Below the pieces are notes generated by a model. It saw nothing but the letters and a program-made list of their open reading frames with translations. It had not been told where the DNA came from and did no database searches. A stretch of DNA of 64,000 bases from NCBI GenBank assembly GCA_023238725.1, contig CM041536.1, positions 13,851,271-13,915,270 of the forward strand, in the 5' to 3' direction. Of this stretch, positions 10,491 to 24,332 are shown piece by piece. Source of the DNA: Scortum barcoo (taxonomy: Eukaryota > Chordata > Actinopteri > Centrarchiformes > Terapontidae). Position numbers and translations under genes: made by a program. Within the stretch, counting starts at the first letter, position 1; each line of letters begins with the position of its first letter.

Positions 10491-12640
10491 ACTGCTTTTT
10501 GTTGGACCTCTGAAGACACTGTTGTGTGGGCGTGTTCCTCCCTTGGCCTAAAAAAATGTTGTGATTGCAGTTTGTCCACATTGTCAATGTCAAGCTAAAC
10601 GTCAGGATACAACCAACTGATTGTAGGTCATTTGTCAATGTGTCATAAATGCTGTCATTTAATGGCATATGAGCAATAGAGTTGTCAGAAGTCTTCAAAC
10701 GTCCTCATTTTCAACAAAGTCATTTTGGACAATGTTGAAATCTGATAGAAATCTGTCTATCAGATGAAGACAGATTAGATTACATTTTGTTTTTCTTCGA
10801 GGTTGGTGGCATGATGACACCAGGCAGAGATCACCTGTTGAGCATGTGAGCTCAGCGTGTTTGGGTTTGGTTTGGCAAACAACTGAATGACTGGTATGCA
10901 AAGAAGGCATGAATGGAATCGTGGGAACTTTTCCTGTAGTCTATCGCACCATTTCTTTCAGACAAATAATTACAGTTGTGTGTACAGAACCGTTAGCTGA
11001 CTCATCAAGCAGACATTTTTTTTATTATCTGTTGCTTTCTTATTTAAGAAACTGTGCTGTTTTTAGGTATCTAGTGATTGCGCAATCAGGGCAAGGCCTT
11101 CCACCGATTATACAGGCGTCAATCACGCAACACTGTGGAGATGCTGAATTAATTTGGGAGACATTTCTGTTTAGTGTCAGATCATCTGAAAACATGCATA
11201 GGCTACTAAGGGCCTCAGCTCATAGGCCTGCCAAAGTTATATTTCAGTGGTCTAATAATGTTTGCACTTTGAAATTTCACGCCTTTATTATTAAAAAATA
11301 ATCATTACCAATGACTACATGTATGGTAATTAATTATTCACTAATGCTTTACTGATTTATAAATTATAAGCACCTAATAAGAACAACTTAGCTTTCCAGG
11401 TTTTGAAAAACCTATTGTACAGTGTTAATCCTTCTAAAATATAAAGCTTGCTATCTTCAAGATAGCTCATCATGTGGGGCCCTTTAATGGACCACAAAAT
11501 CTGGACCAAAATCCATTTACTGAATCATTAACAACAGACTGCAGACCAAGAAATACTCTTCAGTCCTTTTATAAAGACCAATTAACATGTATAACTGCTG
11601 GAGGTTTGATGGATTATTTGAAAATCCGACCATTTATTGATTACCAGCTTTCCTATCTGCATTGTTACCAAACACAAAGGATAAACACCAGCCAACGGGG
11701 TTTGTTTTATATGCTGGCAACCCAAAAGGTTCTGCTTTTTAATGAGTGTAACAGATCTATAAATCATTGGTAGAATTTGAATCTCTTGATTACAAACCCT
11801 GTGTAAAGGGCCCCTTATTAGAAAGTGCTGGCAGATATCTTAATATCACTGACAACATAGATATATTATGAATCTTTTTCTATTTACCCTTTGTTTGGAC
11901 CTAATCCCTTAATTGCGACTCAAATATCTGTGTAAATTTACATGGAGATAATTTGATCTTTTACAGAAGTAAAGTATCAATAGGGTACTACAGTGTAAAA
12001 ATACAGTACAAGCTGTTACTAGTAAAAGCCCTGCATTCAAAATCGTACTAAAGTAAAAACAGAAACGTATTGGCGACAAAATATACTTAAAGTACCAAAA
12101 GTAAAAGTACAAACTTTGCAGAATGAGCCATTTCAGACTCCCACATATTTCACCACTGGCTGTATTTGAGTGTGCATCACTTTAATGTTGCAGCTGGTAA
12201 ATAGCTGGCTAATTTCAACTACTTTAACCACTGCTGGGTAGTCTTACTTAGCTCGATTTATTAGTTGGCTCACATTTTGTATTCATAATTGAAATCTGTA
12301 AAGTCACTGAAGCTGTCAGATATTTGTAGCTGAGCCAAAAAAAAAGCACCACCTTTTTATAAAGTAGCATCAAATTAGAAATACTCCAGTAAAAATACAG
12401 AAAGACTTCAAAAATGATTCCTACTCGTGCAGTGCTTGGGTAAACATACTTAGTTACATCCCACCTCTGCCTGCATGTCACAGTGATGGCGCAGACTGAT
12501 AAATGACATTAAACGCATCATGGGGTCATCAGAAACTCTTGATGTGACTGTAAGAGTATTAGTGATATCTATATATGGGGATATCATTTTCTTTTTCTTT
12601 TTGGGTTGTTATCGCGAGGAACTCAAGAGGTGAAATGAAG
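10491..12640. other. nrg4-tmem266 head-to-head intergenic region
   Basis: AT-rich sequence with no recognised gene. The open frame at 10909-11301 has no family resemblance. A GTACT/AGTAC-rich repeat occupies roughly 11,935-12,475. Promoter elements for nrg4 (left edge) and tmem266 (right edge) should lie here, but I cannot point to specific sites. Confidence 0.5.
11935..12475. repeat. GTACT-rich dispersed repeat, copy 2
   Basis: Dense AGTAAAGTA, GGGTACTAC, AAAGTACC and AAAAGTACAA words lie at 11,960-12,115, and the stretch ends ATACTTAGTTACATCCCACC near 12,450-12,470. This is the look of a common teleost non-autonomous DNA element (TACTTGAGTA...TTCCACCACTG type). Related pieces lie at 3480-3597 and 49,380-49,525. 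The family is not named and the boundaries are approximate. Confidence 0.5.
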
Positions 12641-12679
12641 CGAGAGTGTTTTTTTTTTTTTTTTTTTTTTTTTTCCTAC

Positions 12680-12808
12680 GTCGACGCTTGCAGGGTGGCG
12701 CGGAGAGGGGGACGTCTGCAGACTCGTGTGCCTTCTACAGGAGCGGAGACGACGTACATGCGCTTTATCTGACACCACCGTGCGCTGTTGTTTTATTTAT
12801 ATATGTGA

Positions 12809-12888
<80 letters not shown>

Positions 12889-13398
12889 GGCCAGCTCGCC
12901 GCTCGTCACACATCTGGCGCCGCTGGAATCCCGTTTTCAGCACCTGGACAGCTCCCGGACGTGCACCTCCTCCTCTTCTTCATCCTCTTCTCCTCCTTTA
13001 TTATCAGGCACATGGACTCCCTGGTGTGATTTGTGTGTGTGTGTGTGTTTGTGGTGGGGGGGGGGGAAGCCCTGCGAGCACATCATGCCTCCCACCGCGG
13101 ACGTCGGTCTCTTCCCGATCCGGTGACGGACCTCGTCGTCTCCCGCTGAAGGATGGTGCCGTCGGTCCGGAGGAGGTGCTGTCGTCGTGCGCTGTCTTCT
13201 GAGAGGCGATCCGGGAGCTCGGCCGACGCACATTATTCGAGGGCGATCGCAGCCTACACACAGCAAGATCCGAGCTTCCCTCACGCCGATCATCATCACC
13301 GTCACCATCATCATCGGCCAGGAGGGAGATATTACCAGCATCACCGCGAGGGCAGAGGAGTCACGACCACACTTTGCACAATGTAGAGAGCAGATGAG
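12680..13398 (+). promoter_or_regulatory. tmem266: CpG-rich promoter and 5' leader exon of tmem266
   Basis: A sudden GC- and CpG-rich block follows a T-run (12,649-12,674). It includes a (TG)n(AG)n tract (12,805-12,890) and continues to a plausible donor GTTAGT at 13,399. It is the only CpG island between nrg4 and the tmem266 coding exons, so it is the best candidate for the tmem266 transcription start and first untranslated exon. It contains upstream open frames, the clearest being 13,153-13,386 (77 codons, ending 12 bases before the donor). The assignment is positional; the TSS is unknown. Confidence 0.55.
12805..12890. repeat. (TG)n(GA)n compound microsatellite in the tmem266 leader
   Basis: About 24 bases of TG repeat are followed directly by about 60 bases of nearly pure GA repeat, within the putative leader exon or promoter. 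Polypurine tracts in promoters can form triplex (H-DNA). Any role is inference. Confidence 0.85.
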
Positions 13399-14569
13399 GT
13401 TAGTGCGTCTTTGTGCCTCTTTTTCAGTTGGATTGAAGGGGAGGGGGGGTGTTATTTGTGTTGGTTCGAGCAAGAAGGAGACCGTGTGGCCTCTGAGCAC
13501 AGTGAGGAGTGAGGGGAGTGTTAGTGGGGGGGGGTGGTGATAAGACAGTAAGTGTTCATGCTGCTACGACGACTTGGTTCGCAAAATGCATGTTCCCATG
13601 CTGTGATTTCCCCCAAGTCCAGACAACACTTTGCTCTCTGCTCTATAAAATAAAAAAAAATCCCACCTGCCTTTCTGGTCATCTCTACAGAAAGTGAAGC
13701 ATCTTAAGTATTTTCTGCTCATCTTGTTGCCAGATCAATATCTTTTTTTTTTTTTTTTGAGTATTATGTTAAAGGGTGCTGCAGTGAAACAGAGACACTC
13801 TCAGCCCTTGAATGACCTGGGCTGATTTATCCTGAGTAGCATTTAATCTGCTGTGCTTCACTACATTACCTTGCTGTGGTCTGCTGTGGCTGCGAGCGCT
13901 GACTCCTCACCTCTCCGCGTCTGAAGGTTCTTTCTCTGTGTCTTTTCGTGTGGCAGGGGTTTCAGTACCACATGTACTTTGCAACACTTGTTTGTTGTTT
14001 TGGTAACTGTGGACGTCTCATGTTAAAGTGTGTTTGTGACTCTCCTGCCTGCTCGTGTTACCGTCGGCACCGTGCAGAGCAGCTGGAGTATGCTCTCGCT
14101 GAACGGACTTGGACATCAATGGCTCTCTATCCTGTGGCACAAAGAGCAAGCATCCTGCTGTACTTGCTATGCAAGAGGTGTGATGTTCCTCAGCCCCTGA
14201 TTCCCAGAGCGGAGCGTATATTGGATGAGATTTAAAATCCATTACAGTTTAGTGCTCCCCAGGAAAATAGTTGAATAGAGCATAGCTAAAGCTGAAATCA
14301 GGACGGGGAGCCTTCTGGAAAAGCACAAACACTGATACTTCATTGATAATTTGTCTGCATTTGTGTCATACTACTCAACTGTATATGGATATCTAATGAT
14401 TTTGAGATGAAAGTGTTCATTTTTGACCTTGGAAACAGCAAAACAATACCTCCTCGAGGTCTGTTGGTTGCTTTTCTGGAGCTTCTTCAGCAGATGGAGT
14501 TTGCCCATGCTTTGCTTCACTATTTCCTCTTTGTGTAGTAAATAAACTGTCCTTTTGTATTTTCTATAG

Positions 14570-14678
14570 GTGTGGTAGGAGCCAGGTCTCTGTGGTGGTG
14601 AAATCACATTTCACACTTGGGTTCATTTAGCGTGGACGTCTATTTGCGGCAACAAGACCTCGACATGAGCAACCCCCA
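14570..14678 (+). other. tmem266: tmem266 leader exon with probable start codon
   Basis: A strong acceptor (CCTTTTGTATTTTCTATAG) ends at 14,569 and a strong donor GTAAGTATA starts at 14,679. Near its end the exon reads ATG AGC AAC CCC CA, or MSNP(Q). I recall mammalian TMEM266 starting with a short M..NPQ segment, which fits. The reading phase left at the donor (two bases) does not match the phase needed by the next coding exon at 24,338, so either one base is wrong, another exon is missing, or this is not the start exon. Confidence 0.55.
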
Positions 14679-17600
14679 GTAAGTATAACACCCGCCAGAG
14701 TCTTGTTTGAAACCATGTCTGAGGGAGCGTGAAATTTTAAATCTCTATTTATGAACATGCAGTCTTATGCAAAGGGCATCTCAGCGTGGTAGGATATGAT
14801 TAGCGGAGTGGGACCTGCATATTCCCGTGCCCCATCCTGTGAATGACTTTGAACAAGGATCAGAGGGAGGAAGCGGAGCCCGGCCTCGTCCGGCGTCTCT
14901 CTGAGAGTGGGAGTGAGCGGCCGGCCATCTCCAGTCTCCGCTGGCATCTCTTAGCATTCAGGAGGGATGTTCACTTGTCATCTTCTCTTATTAATAATTA
15001 CTCTGTGTGTGGTCCTCCAGACAGGCCCTGCATTCTGATGACAGCCGGGGTAGGGGCTAAGAGAAGGGAAAAGAGAGGGAGCAGGGGAATGGAGTGGAGT
15101 GGGAGGAGGTGGAGTGGAGTAGAGTGGAGTGGAGTGAAGGGTGAATGCAAAATGGGTTCAGTCAGCTGCATCTTCTGGTTAAAGGCACAGGATGCTGCCT
15201 CGAAACCAACAGAGAGATCCGCTGGTCTGGACCTCTCAGACTGGCAGTGTAATGCAGTTGATTGTTGACCACGAGCCCATTTGAACGAGAGGTTTTGGTG
15301 GAAAACACGTATAAGCAGATAATGGAGAGAATGTGTTCACTGGTTAGTATTACAAAGGCATGATTTAATGCTGCTGAATGCCGGTGACTCTCTGAGAAGT
15401 GACAGATGGGAAACTCTCATGCAGAGAAAGGTCTTTGGAGTTATTTTCACCCCTGCTCTCCTAGACTCGATGCTGCTGTAAATCTCTCTCTCTCTCTCTC
15501 TCTCTCTTTTTCTCTTTCTCTCTGCTGTGGAAACAGTGGGAGGCAGGATGGGAAAATTATTAGATGCTTAAAAAACAACAAATGTATCTTACAAATTTCA
15601 CATAGCAATTTAATATAAAAAAAGTAAAATGTCTGTCTATAGTTTACTTAAAAAAATACAGTGAATGCGATAAAAAAATCGTAAAATGAGCCATACAACA
15701 CACACAAAAGACGAGGCAGTGCTATTCATGTTTGCCTAGCATGAAGCCATTTGAACGTGTTTTTTTTTCTCATTCATTCTTCTCAAAGGGCGAACACCAC
15801 ACACCCTGAGGAGCCCAGTGGCTTTGAAAGAGGTCAGCTAACATTTCCTGTAACTAACCTCAGTGTCACGTGACGCAGTGCCACGCTGCTTTTAATTTCT
15901 CTGCATAATGAAGCCCTCTCTCCAGTCGCTAGAATAGAGTCTGCTCATTAGCAGGTCACCGCAAAAAGCTACTGTTGACAATGTTCATCTCATTGTCCTG
16001 ATCTTGAAGTCTATCTTAGAATTAGTTCTGTTTTATGCACATAAACTTAACATAAGCTATGGTAAGAATAAACCTTTTGTAATTCAGTCCATTTCGGATA
16101 TTCAAATACAGCATTTCCAGTGTTTTTCCATAATGCAGTTTACAATTAAATATTTAGGCTATAATGTGTCATGGTGTTTACAGTATGATGTAGTGGGTGT
16201 TTTCAAAAACATAAATTCTTCCAGTTCCTTGTGTATAAATTAGTGATTTTGCCTTCCTAAAATATTGAAGTGATTTTACAGACATAGATTCAGATAACAG
16301 GTCCAATCACCAAGTTACACTTTTTTCTTATTGTCAACAAATCCCATGACAGGACCAACTACCAATATTATAATATAAAATATAAATGGATTGTACACTA
16401 ATTTATTCTTAGTTCTCTGTACCATAGACTTCTGTTGTTTTCTATTAAAATTTATTAAAATGAGCAACACAGTTGCAGCAGATGACATTTTTCTCCATTG
16501 TGATGAACCAGTGCACTGTATTATATTTAATCTATCCATCCTGTTGCAGTAAATAATCAGTACGGCACCAATTGTGCATTAAGTCATGGCTGAAAATAGT
16601 CCTCAACAAATGCATCCAAAAACAACAGTGCTCGTCTGTTTTAGGAAATTACTTTGCTTTTTTTTTTTAAGATTATGTCTTTAGTGGAGATGAGTGGACT
16701 TGGGGCCAAGCGCTGTAGATGGGGTAGGGAAGGAAGAGAAGTGATGTTTTTTTTTTTTTGGAAGAACTTTTTCACAGTAAGAAAAAATTAGAATAATGAC
16801 TTACTCTTACCCTTTTTAATTGTTACTATTTGTCCACATCTAAGATAGTTATGATTGGTTACTTGAATCCTTGTGCCTGGCACTTGCTGCTGTTGGGAAG
16901 TCAGCAGAGTAAATCTTTGTGTTTCAGGTGTCATCTTCTCTCCTTGCCAATTGAGGCAAGGAGGACATAAAAATACAGATTCAAAGCTGAAGCATCTCCT
17001 CTATTAACTGTGAAAAGAAGACCCCAAAGACCAACAAAACACCTTCACTCTTCATTGATGCAGTGGAATTGTCAACTGCCGTAATTTCCCCTCGGACCTT
17101 GAAAGAGCAGGCACTGCCTAAAAGATCTGATCTTACAAATGTACCACTGTGTCAGGAGCTTGTGTCAGGGCTGCTGCCTCTGCTGCTGGGAAATCTGGCT
17201 GGTGGCCATATAAGTGATTTGGCACATTGGTCCCACTTTCCTGGTGATATCAGGACAGTGAATTGCTGTGCACCGAGGAGTAGCCAAGTGTCCATATACA
17301 AACTTATTGGAAAAGACAGAGCGGCTGGGTTGTAGACAGCCGGCCAGAAATACCGTGGCAGTGAGCACTCAGAATGACAATGATACCGATGCCCTCTGCA
17401 AACCACCAGTTTGTGCTGAGGCAGCACTTTAAAATCCACTGAAGTGACAGAAGCAGAGAATTTATCGCTCAGAATAGGTGATTCAGAAGATGATGTGACA
17501 TCAGTCCCACCCCACATCACCTTGATACAATATCACACTTATTTGATCATTGTTGTTGTCCTGTGAATCAAATAGCATTATAATGATCATAAGCTCTCAA

Positions 17601-20600
17601 CAATGTTTAATTTGTCTTTTCCTTATATTAACACTTATTTATCCATTAGAAGTTGACTCTTGCACACACTTGTCTTTTTTTAAGTGTTGCCTAGCTTTAT
17701 AGTCAATCCTGTGAGCTGAAGGTGTCTGTGGTCCTGGACGTGTCACATACAATTTAACATCCACTGTGGGAATTTCAAGTAAAGACCACTCAGCCATAAC
17801 TGGCACTTATATCAAAAGACTATCATCTGCCAGTGCAATGCAAAGAAAAGTTGGATGCACATGCCAGTCATATCAAACTTGTCTCAGACCCGAGTCTGCT
17901 TAACCAAATGCAAAAAGGCATAAAGTTAAATACAACATAATATAACTTCATGAGGCATTTAATAGGTCCTGACATTAAAAAAAAGATTAAATAAAGTCTC
18001 AAACTGGTTTTGATCTTGTCTTTACTTTACACGTTACTACAAACTCTTGGCTGACAGTTAACTCGGCCCCAGCTGCAGCCCTGGAAGTTAACATTTTCCC
18101 TCTGGATGTATCTTATGTCAGCATTTGAACTTCCTTTATGTGCACCGGTGTTAGTATTCTGAGCAAAAAGAGATAAATTAGTTTTACTTTTTGTTGAGTT
18201 CAGCAGTATTGGGCTTCGGCAGTATTTGAGTACCTTTCTCACAGAAGGCTGCAGGAAAGTGGGGCTAGAATAGATTACAAGTTAAATTCATTTAAACTCC
18301 AGATCTTTGGAATCACTGAGTATTGCCTAGAAGATGTTCTTATTGAAAATTTCCAAGCAGGAAAAAGGCGTGCTTGTATGTATTTCCAAGAAATGTTTCA
18401 CCGGGGAGTGTCTCTGTGTGGTAGGTGTTATTCGGTTTTGTCTTGTTGTAAATGAAAAGGATGGAGGCAAATGAGAGGAGTCGCATCAGAAAGAATACTA
18501 ATAAAGAAACCATGATTACATAATTTCTTAGATTTGTATTTAAACTTGTCATGTTGTGACAAACAACTCCGAATGGTCTCGTCAATGAGTGAAACTGGGA
18601 AGTGAGAGATCTCAGCAGGCCATTATATTTTTATATATCTATCGATCCCTGCATGGTGATGTGATGTGAAATGCTGGAGGAATAACTGTACATTGCTGTA
18701 ACTCTGGAGGAGAAAACCCCTGGCAGTAATTATGCACAAGGAGGAAACAAACCCCCTTAAAAACATCCACAGAACTTTTTAACACACAAATTCATATTAC
18801 CATTAATTATAAATTCCCAAGAACACATTCTACCTTTGACATATGCATTCAATTACAGTTCAATTACTGTAATAGCTGTTCTGAGTAGCTGTAAATGCGG
18901 GATTAAATCTGAGTTATAACCTGTTTTACTTTAGAGTTTTGCATTATACAATATATCATGTATACCCTTAAGACGCAGCTGTGTAAAATGGCACCATAAA
19001 AACGTTTAGGTAGCATTAGATAGTGCAGAAGCATGGTTTTTGAACAATGTGGGCTTCGTGGGAAGCCTTAGCCCTGACTCTGTATGGGTGTGAGATTTTC
19101 CCCCCAGCCATGCATGCTCTATGTTAACCTTTTTGCTTCCTCGTGGCGTTTGCTAATATCACATGCCTCTGAAAAGATCCCAGCCTTTAGCATGCTACTG
19201 GCTGTCCTTGCCTGCTTCATTGGAGGCAGCAGAGTGTTCGGATGCGAAGCTCCCTCCTCTCCCTCCCTAGGATGGCAACCAGCCATTGCACTGGGCTCCG
19301 CACATAATGGCTCCTGGCCTGCTCTGTGATTGTCTGGAAATGTGATTTTGATGCACTAAACAGTTTGTGTCTGTCATGACTGATTAGTGTTCTTGTTGCG
19401 GTTGGTCAGACGTGCCAGGTCCACAGATAACACTGGGATGCGCAGTGTTAATATATGGGCGTTTGACCCTCAAGGTAAACATCACGTCCAGCAGGACTCA
19501 CATAACAAAAGGATCTGATATTCAATGGGAAGAAGGATGAGGTATTTTGTGCAGCGGTGACATGAGAATAAGAGTTTGTGACAATAATTCTAGACAATAT
19601 AATTCAAGTGATTCTTGCTTTCCTGTGAGAATAACAAAATAACCTTTCAGGGAAGTCTATTAAATGACTATTAGTCAAGAAGTAAGTCAGGAAAAAGAAA
19701 GACCTATTTTCCTTTCCAGGCCTGCCTACATTAACATTTAAGAGGACGGTGGGTCTGCTCAGTGATCTTCTACTAACTGTTTCCTCCCACTCTGTTTCAC
19801 CTCCAGCACAGAGGTTGTAGAATTCACCAACCGAATGGCCTTTGTTCCTTCTGTCTTGTAATCAATGCCTTCCTCCAGAGTTAAGCACTGGAGTTATTGA
19901 TGTCTCCACACTAGCTGTACTGGGACGGCTGCCAAGCTGCGTGAGACTCCTGTTCCAGGGTGACTTCTCCTTGTTCGCTATTGGTTGAGCTCGTAGGACC
20001 GCAGCCCTCCCTGCACATTTAAGTTTTGGGACCTCGGTGGCAGATAAAATGACACTTTGTCTGGTTCTGCCAAATATAGCTAATCTCAGAGAGGAAATAC
20101 GGCAGATAAATCAAAATGGAAAAAAAAAAAGTTTTTGTACCCTTGAAAGTCATTATCCCATTTGAAAAATATTTTTTTGTCGAACGATATTGATGACCCA
20201 TAAAAATGATACATTTTTCATAGAGTTGGAAGAATAAAGCCCACCTCATCAGACGCTGGTTAGGGTTTTGTAATGACCACAGAAATGTAAGAGGATTATG
20301 ATCTGTGTACACTGTGACAGGAGCACAGAATGTTGAAAAAATGTTGAAGAGCCCAAATTAAGGCAAGCGCCTCCCTTTCAATCACTGAATAGTTCAACTG
20401 ATATGAATTGAACTTCTTGGAAAAAAACAAACTGGTTTGTCTATTCCTGAGTTCCCCTCCTGCAATAGGACAGCACCGGCTCCAACATTACTTGCATCCA
20501 TCCGTAGCTTAAAAGGTTTATCAAACTGCAGGGCAGTCAAAACCGGAGAGGGACAGGAAGGACTTGGCAGTTTCTAAAGCCACTTGACACTCAGCGGACC

Positions 20601-23600
20601 AAACAAACTTGACCTGAGCTTTCAGAAGGTTCATCAGTGGATCTACAACAGTGGAGAAGTTTTGGCAAAAGCTCCAATAGTAGCCAATCATACCAAGAAA
20701 CCGCATCAGTTCCTTCTTGGTGTTTGGAACTGGAAAATGCTGGATAGCCTCAACTTTGGCCAGAACTGGACGTACCTCCCCTTGACCAACCACCTTACCC
20801 AAGTAAGCAACAGTGGCTTTGGCAAATTCACATTTCACCAAGTTGACAGTCAGCTTTGCCCATACTAATCTCTTCAATAGTGCAGAGATATGTTGGAGGT
20901 GTTCTTCCCACGTGTCACTAAAAACAACAACATCATCCAAATAAACAGCACATCCAACCAAACCAGCCACCACACGGTTCATAAGCCGTTGGAATGTGGC
21001 TGGAGCATTGCGCAAACCAAATGGCATGACTGTGTAAGAGTAAAGTCAGTCGGTGTTATAAAGTTCAGTTCACTCTCTTCCTCAGTTTTCCCCCGAGCAG
21101 AAGAAAGTACTAGGTCCGTTAACTTGCTGACACAAAGAACAGGGTTTCCATCTGACCCACATGTACTTGACCTAGGAGACAAAACTGCCTGAGCAAAATA
21201 GGGTTTCATCAGATTGATGTGACAAATTTTTGTCTTGCCCTTAGGCAATGAGATCATGTAATCTCGCTCTGACACTTGCCGCACCGCTGTGAATGGACCT
21301 GAGACGCGAGCTTGAAATGGTGAACCCACTACTGGCAACAAAACAAGAATCTGGTCCCCTGAACTAAACTGTCGCTGTTCAGTGTGACGGTCGAACCATA
21401 TTTTTATCTTCCTCTGTGCCTGGTGAAGTCTCTCTTTAGCAAGCCGACCAGCTACATAAAGTCTATGCAGATTTTGTGGTGGCTCAGATGGCTGACAGTT
21501 ATTTTGCAACACAGCCAAGGGCCCATGAACCATGTCCAAAAATCAAGTCATTGGGGTTGAATCCTGTACCTTCCTGTACCACCTCCCAGGCTGCCAGCAG
21601 CAGCCATGGCAACCCATCATGGGTAAGCTCTGTACAAAATGACCGCAGGAGTGACTTTAGAGTCTGATGGAATCGCTCCAAAGCACCCTGGCTCTCGGGA
21701 TGGTAAGCAGAGGCTAGGTTGTGTGTTATCTGGAGTTATTGTAATGCTTGGGCAAACAACTTGGAAGTGAAGTTTGAACGACAATCACTTTGCACCACTT
21801 TGGGCATACCAAAAACTGAAATAAATTGAGTCAGTGCTTCTACTATGGCCTTTGCTGTAATGGATCGCAATGGGTAAGCTGCAGGGTAGCTAACGGGTAG
21901 CTTGACACATGACTGTCAGGAGGTACTGGTTACCAGACTTTGAGGGAGACAACGGCCCAACACAGTCAGTGATTAGATATTCCATTGGCTGCCTAATTGC
22001 GGGAATTGGACACAAAGGTGCTGGAGCAATGACCTGATTAGGCTTGCTTGTCAACTGACAAGTATGGCACATCTGGACAAAGGTTGAAACGTCCCATTTT
22101 AAACATGGCCAAAAGAAATGACGCAGGATGCGATTGTAAGTTTTCCTAATACCCATGTGACCTGCCACATCATCATGAGAGGTTTTCCAACACAATCCCC
22201 CTGAACTTTGAGGGCACAACTATCTGAACAACAGGTTCACCCAAGACATTATCTGTGTGAGGAACCCATTTCCTCAAAAGAAGATAATTTCATACAAAGT
22301 AACCTTGAGAGGCACTTTGAAAGTCCTCAACAGGAGAAACTTGTTCAAAGGGTCCTCCTTTTGTTCCTTCACCAACTCACTGGGTGAAAGGGACCGCAAA
22401 GATAGGGATAAGGACCAAGCCGGGGAGTTTTTTTCTGTCCTCTGCAGTGCAGTGTCAGATTTTGCCCAGCACATGGATTGAGTCACTGCACATGCTGAAA
22501 ACACCTCTGGCTCAGGCATACTCTCCCGAGGTTTGGATGGTGACCACATTGGAGGATGCCCAGCAGTTTTACCCGCATGGCTGTCCGGCCACACCCGATC
22601 ACCCGCTAAGTCATTTCCACACAATCACGTCTAGGAACTCAACCCCAGGAACTGCACAAATTGATGAATGTATAGGAGCAGCCAATGCATTAGACTTTTC
22701 CTGCACAACATTGGCAGTTGGTTTGTCAGGACACTCATTCTTCCAGTGTCCTCTGTGCTGGCAATAGTTACAAGTACTATTAGGATCCCTTCATCTCCAA
22801 GACTGACGTTCACCCCAACGGGTTTGAGCTGATGGCTGAGAAGAGGACCTACGACTACTATTACTTGATAAGATGTCAAAAGCACTCAAAAACAGCAGCT
22901 TCGCAAGGGGTTTTAATCTCTCTTTCATTGATGAAGGTGGCAATACAGGTAGGCATGCAGTTTTTAATGTTCCATTTCCATTTGTAACATTAGAAGTTCT
23001 TTTTGTTGTTCAAATGTTAAACCCACCGGCTGGACTGAGGGCAAAGTCGAAGGTTGCTTCCTCACATCCTCAGCTATGAATACTTCAGCCTCCTGCAATT
23101 TGGTTCTTAAAGATTTTTTTACAGTTTCTTTTAGCTTTTTGTCAGGTACCTCAAATCCATAGTGCTCAGCGATTTTTAACAATTGGTTCTTTGTACACTG
23201 TTCAAAAAATCTCCTCAGATGGAGCGTGAATGAAATCCTCTACTATGGAGGCCATATTTAAAAAATCCTGTACCATAGCAAACAGTGAAAAATACCAACC
23301 TAGTTGCCCAGTGGTACAATAAATACACACCTTCAACAATTAGCACAACACAATGGAGTCACAAACCCCCACTAATTAAGACCATGCCAACTACCTACCT
23401 AAAGTCAACCCCCCAGTCTTCAGGCGGCTACCGGCGGGAGGTATTTAATCACCGAAACCAGTGGAACTGGAAAGCACCTGCGATGCAGCCACTCCCAGAA
23501 TCCCACGGATGTGAACCTGAGCACGTAGCTCTACCCACTTTCACCGCCACATAAAGGTTGATACCACAGACTCACTAAGTAGAACGTGTGGGATAAACCT

Positions 23601-24280
23601 ACCAGGGAGAAAGAAACTCCAAAAAATGTTTCACTGTCATAGATCTCTCATCACAAGTTTTAAGTTTGAGTTTCAGTCTGTAGTGATAAATAAAAAAACA
23701 ATGGCTGCCTGGAAGGTGGGAAAACATTCTTAAAATGAATGGCTTCTTTGAAAGGTGGCCTGAAATAATGTAAAATGTATGTGATTTGTAGTTAAAAGCT
23801 GATATCTATAATCTTTTAAATCAAGAAACGTATAATGTTTCCATTTCTGTGGAATGCAAATTGCTATATTGGCTGAGGTTTTAAGACTTACCTCTCTACT
23901 AATTAGAAATGTAGATCAGCTTGTCATCTCTGCCAGGTAAATGTGTCCTTGTTGAGGGTGCCAGCAAACACTGCGAACAAGGAATTTCACACCATGTTTG
24001 TGTTTTCATTCATCAACATTAAGCGCAGTCCCAGTGGTTATTATCACACGTTGCTACCTGGAGTATTTTCTAAGTAGGTGCACTGGCTAATTCAAAGAAA
24101 CAGCACACTTCCACACAACCTTGTGCTGTGACTCTACCATTTTTTCTCTGTGGAACTCGCACTGCTGCGCAAGGTGACAACATACAGATACACATTTTAG
24201 CTGCTGTATAATGAATTAAAACACGCAAAACCACACTCAGAACACAACCATGCTCTGACTCTAACGCTGCTCTGGTTTTG

Positions 24281-24332
<52 letters not shown>

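Larger units (their letters stand above)
20160..23255 (-). mobile_element. Ty3/gypsy retrotransposon remnant, Gmr1-like domain order
   Basis: Read on the minus strand from 23,255 down, pieces appear in the order gag, CCHC zinc knuckle, protease tail, integrase, reverse transcriptase, RNase H. Integrase ahead of RT is the order described for Gmr1-type elements of fish, not the usual Ty3/gypsy order. Coding is broken by frameshifts and stops, and the N-terminal half of RT is missing at about 21,058. I could not find matching LTRs on either side, so the copy is truncated or the LTRs have decayed. It lies antisense within the tmem266 intron. The intact family would encode a full polyprotein; this copy cannot. 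Confidence 0.85.

Noticed and set aside
10909..11301. 130-codon plus-strand open frame upstream of nrg4
   Set aside because: No family resemblance, biased composition, ends in an A-rich run; no supporting signals.
12937..13540. Long overlapping open frames in the CpG island, both strands
   Set aside because: GC-rich sequence lacks stop codons by composition; translations are low-complexity with no domain. One is kept only as a possible upstream frame.
20160..23255. Possible intact retrotransposon or domesticated gene
   Set aside because: Frameshifts, stops and a missing RT half rule out an intact element, and no long frame is preserved as expected for domestication.
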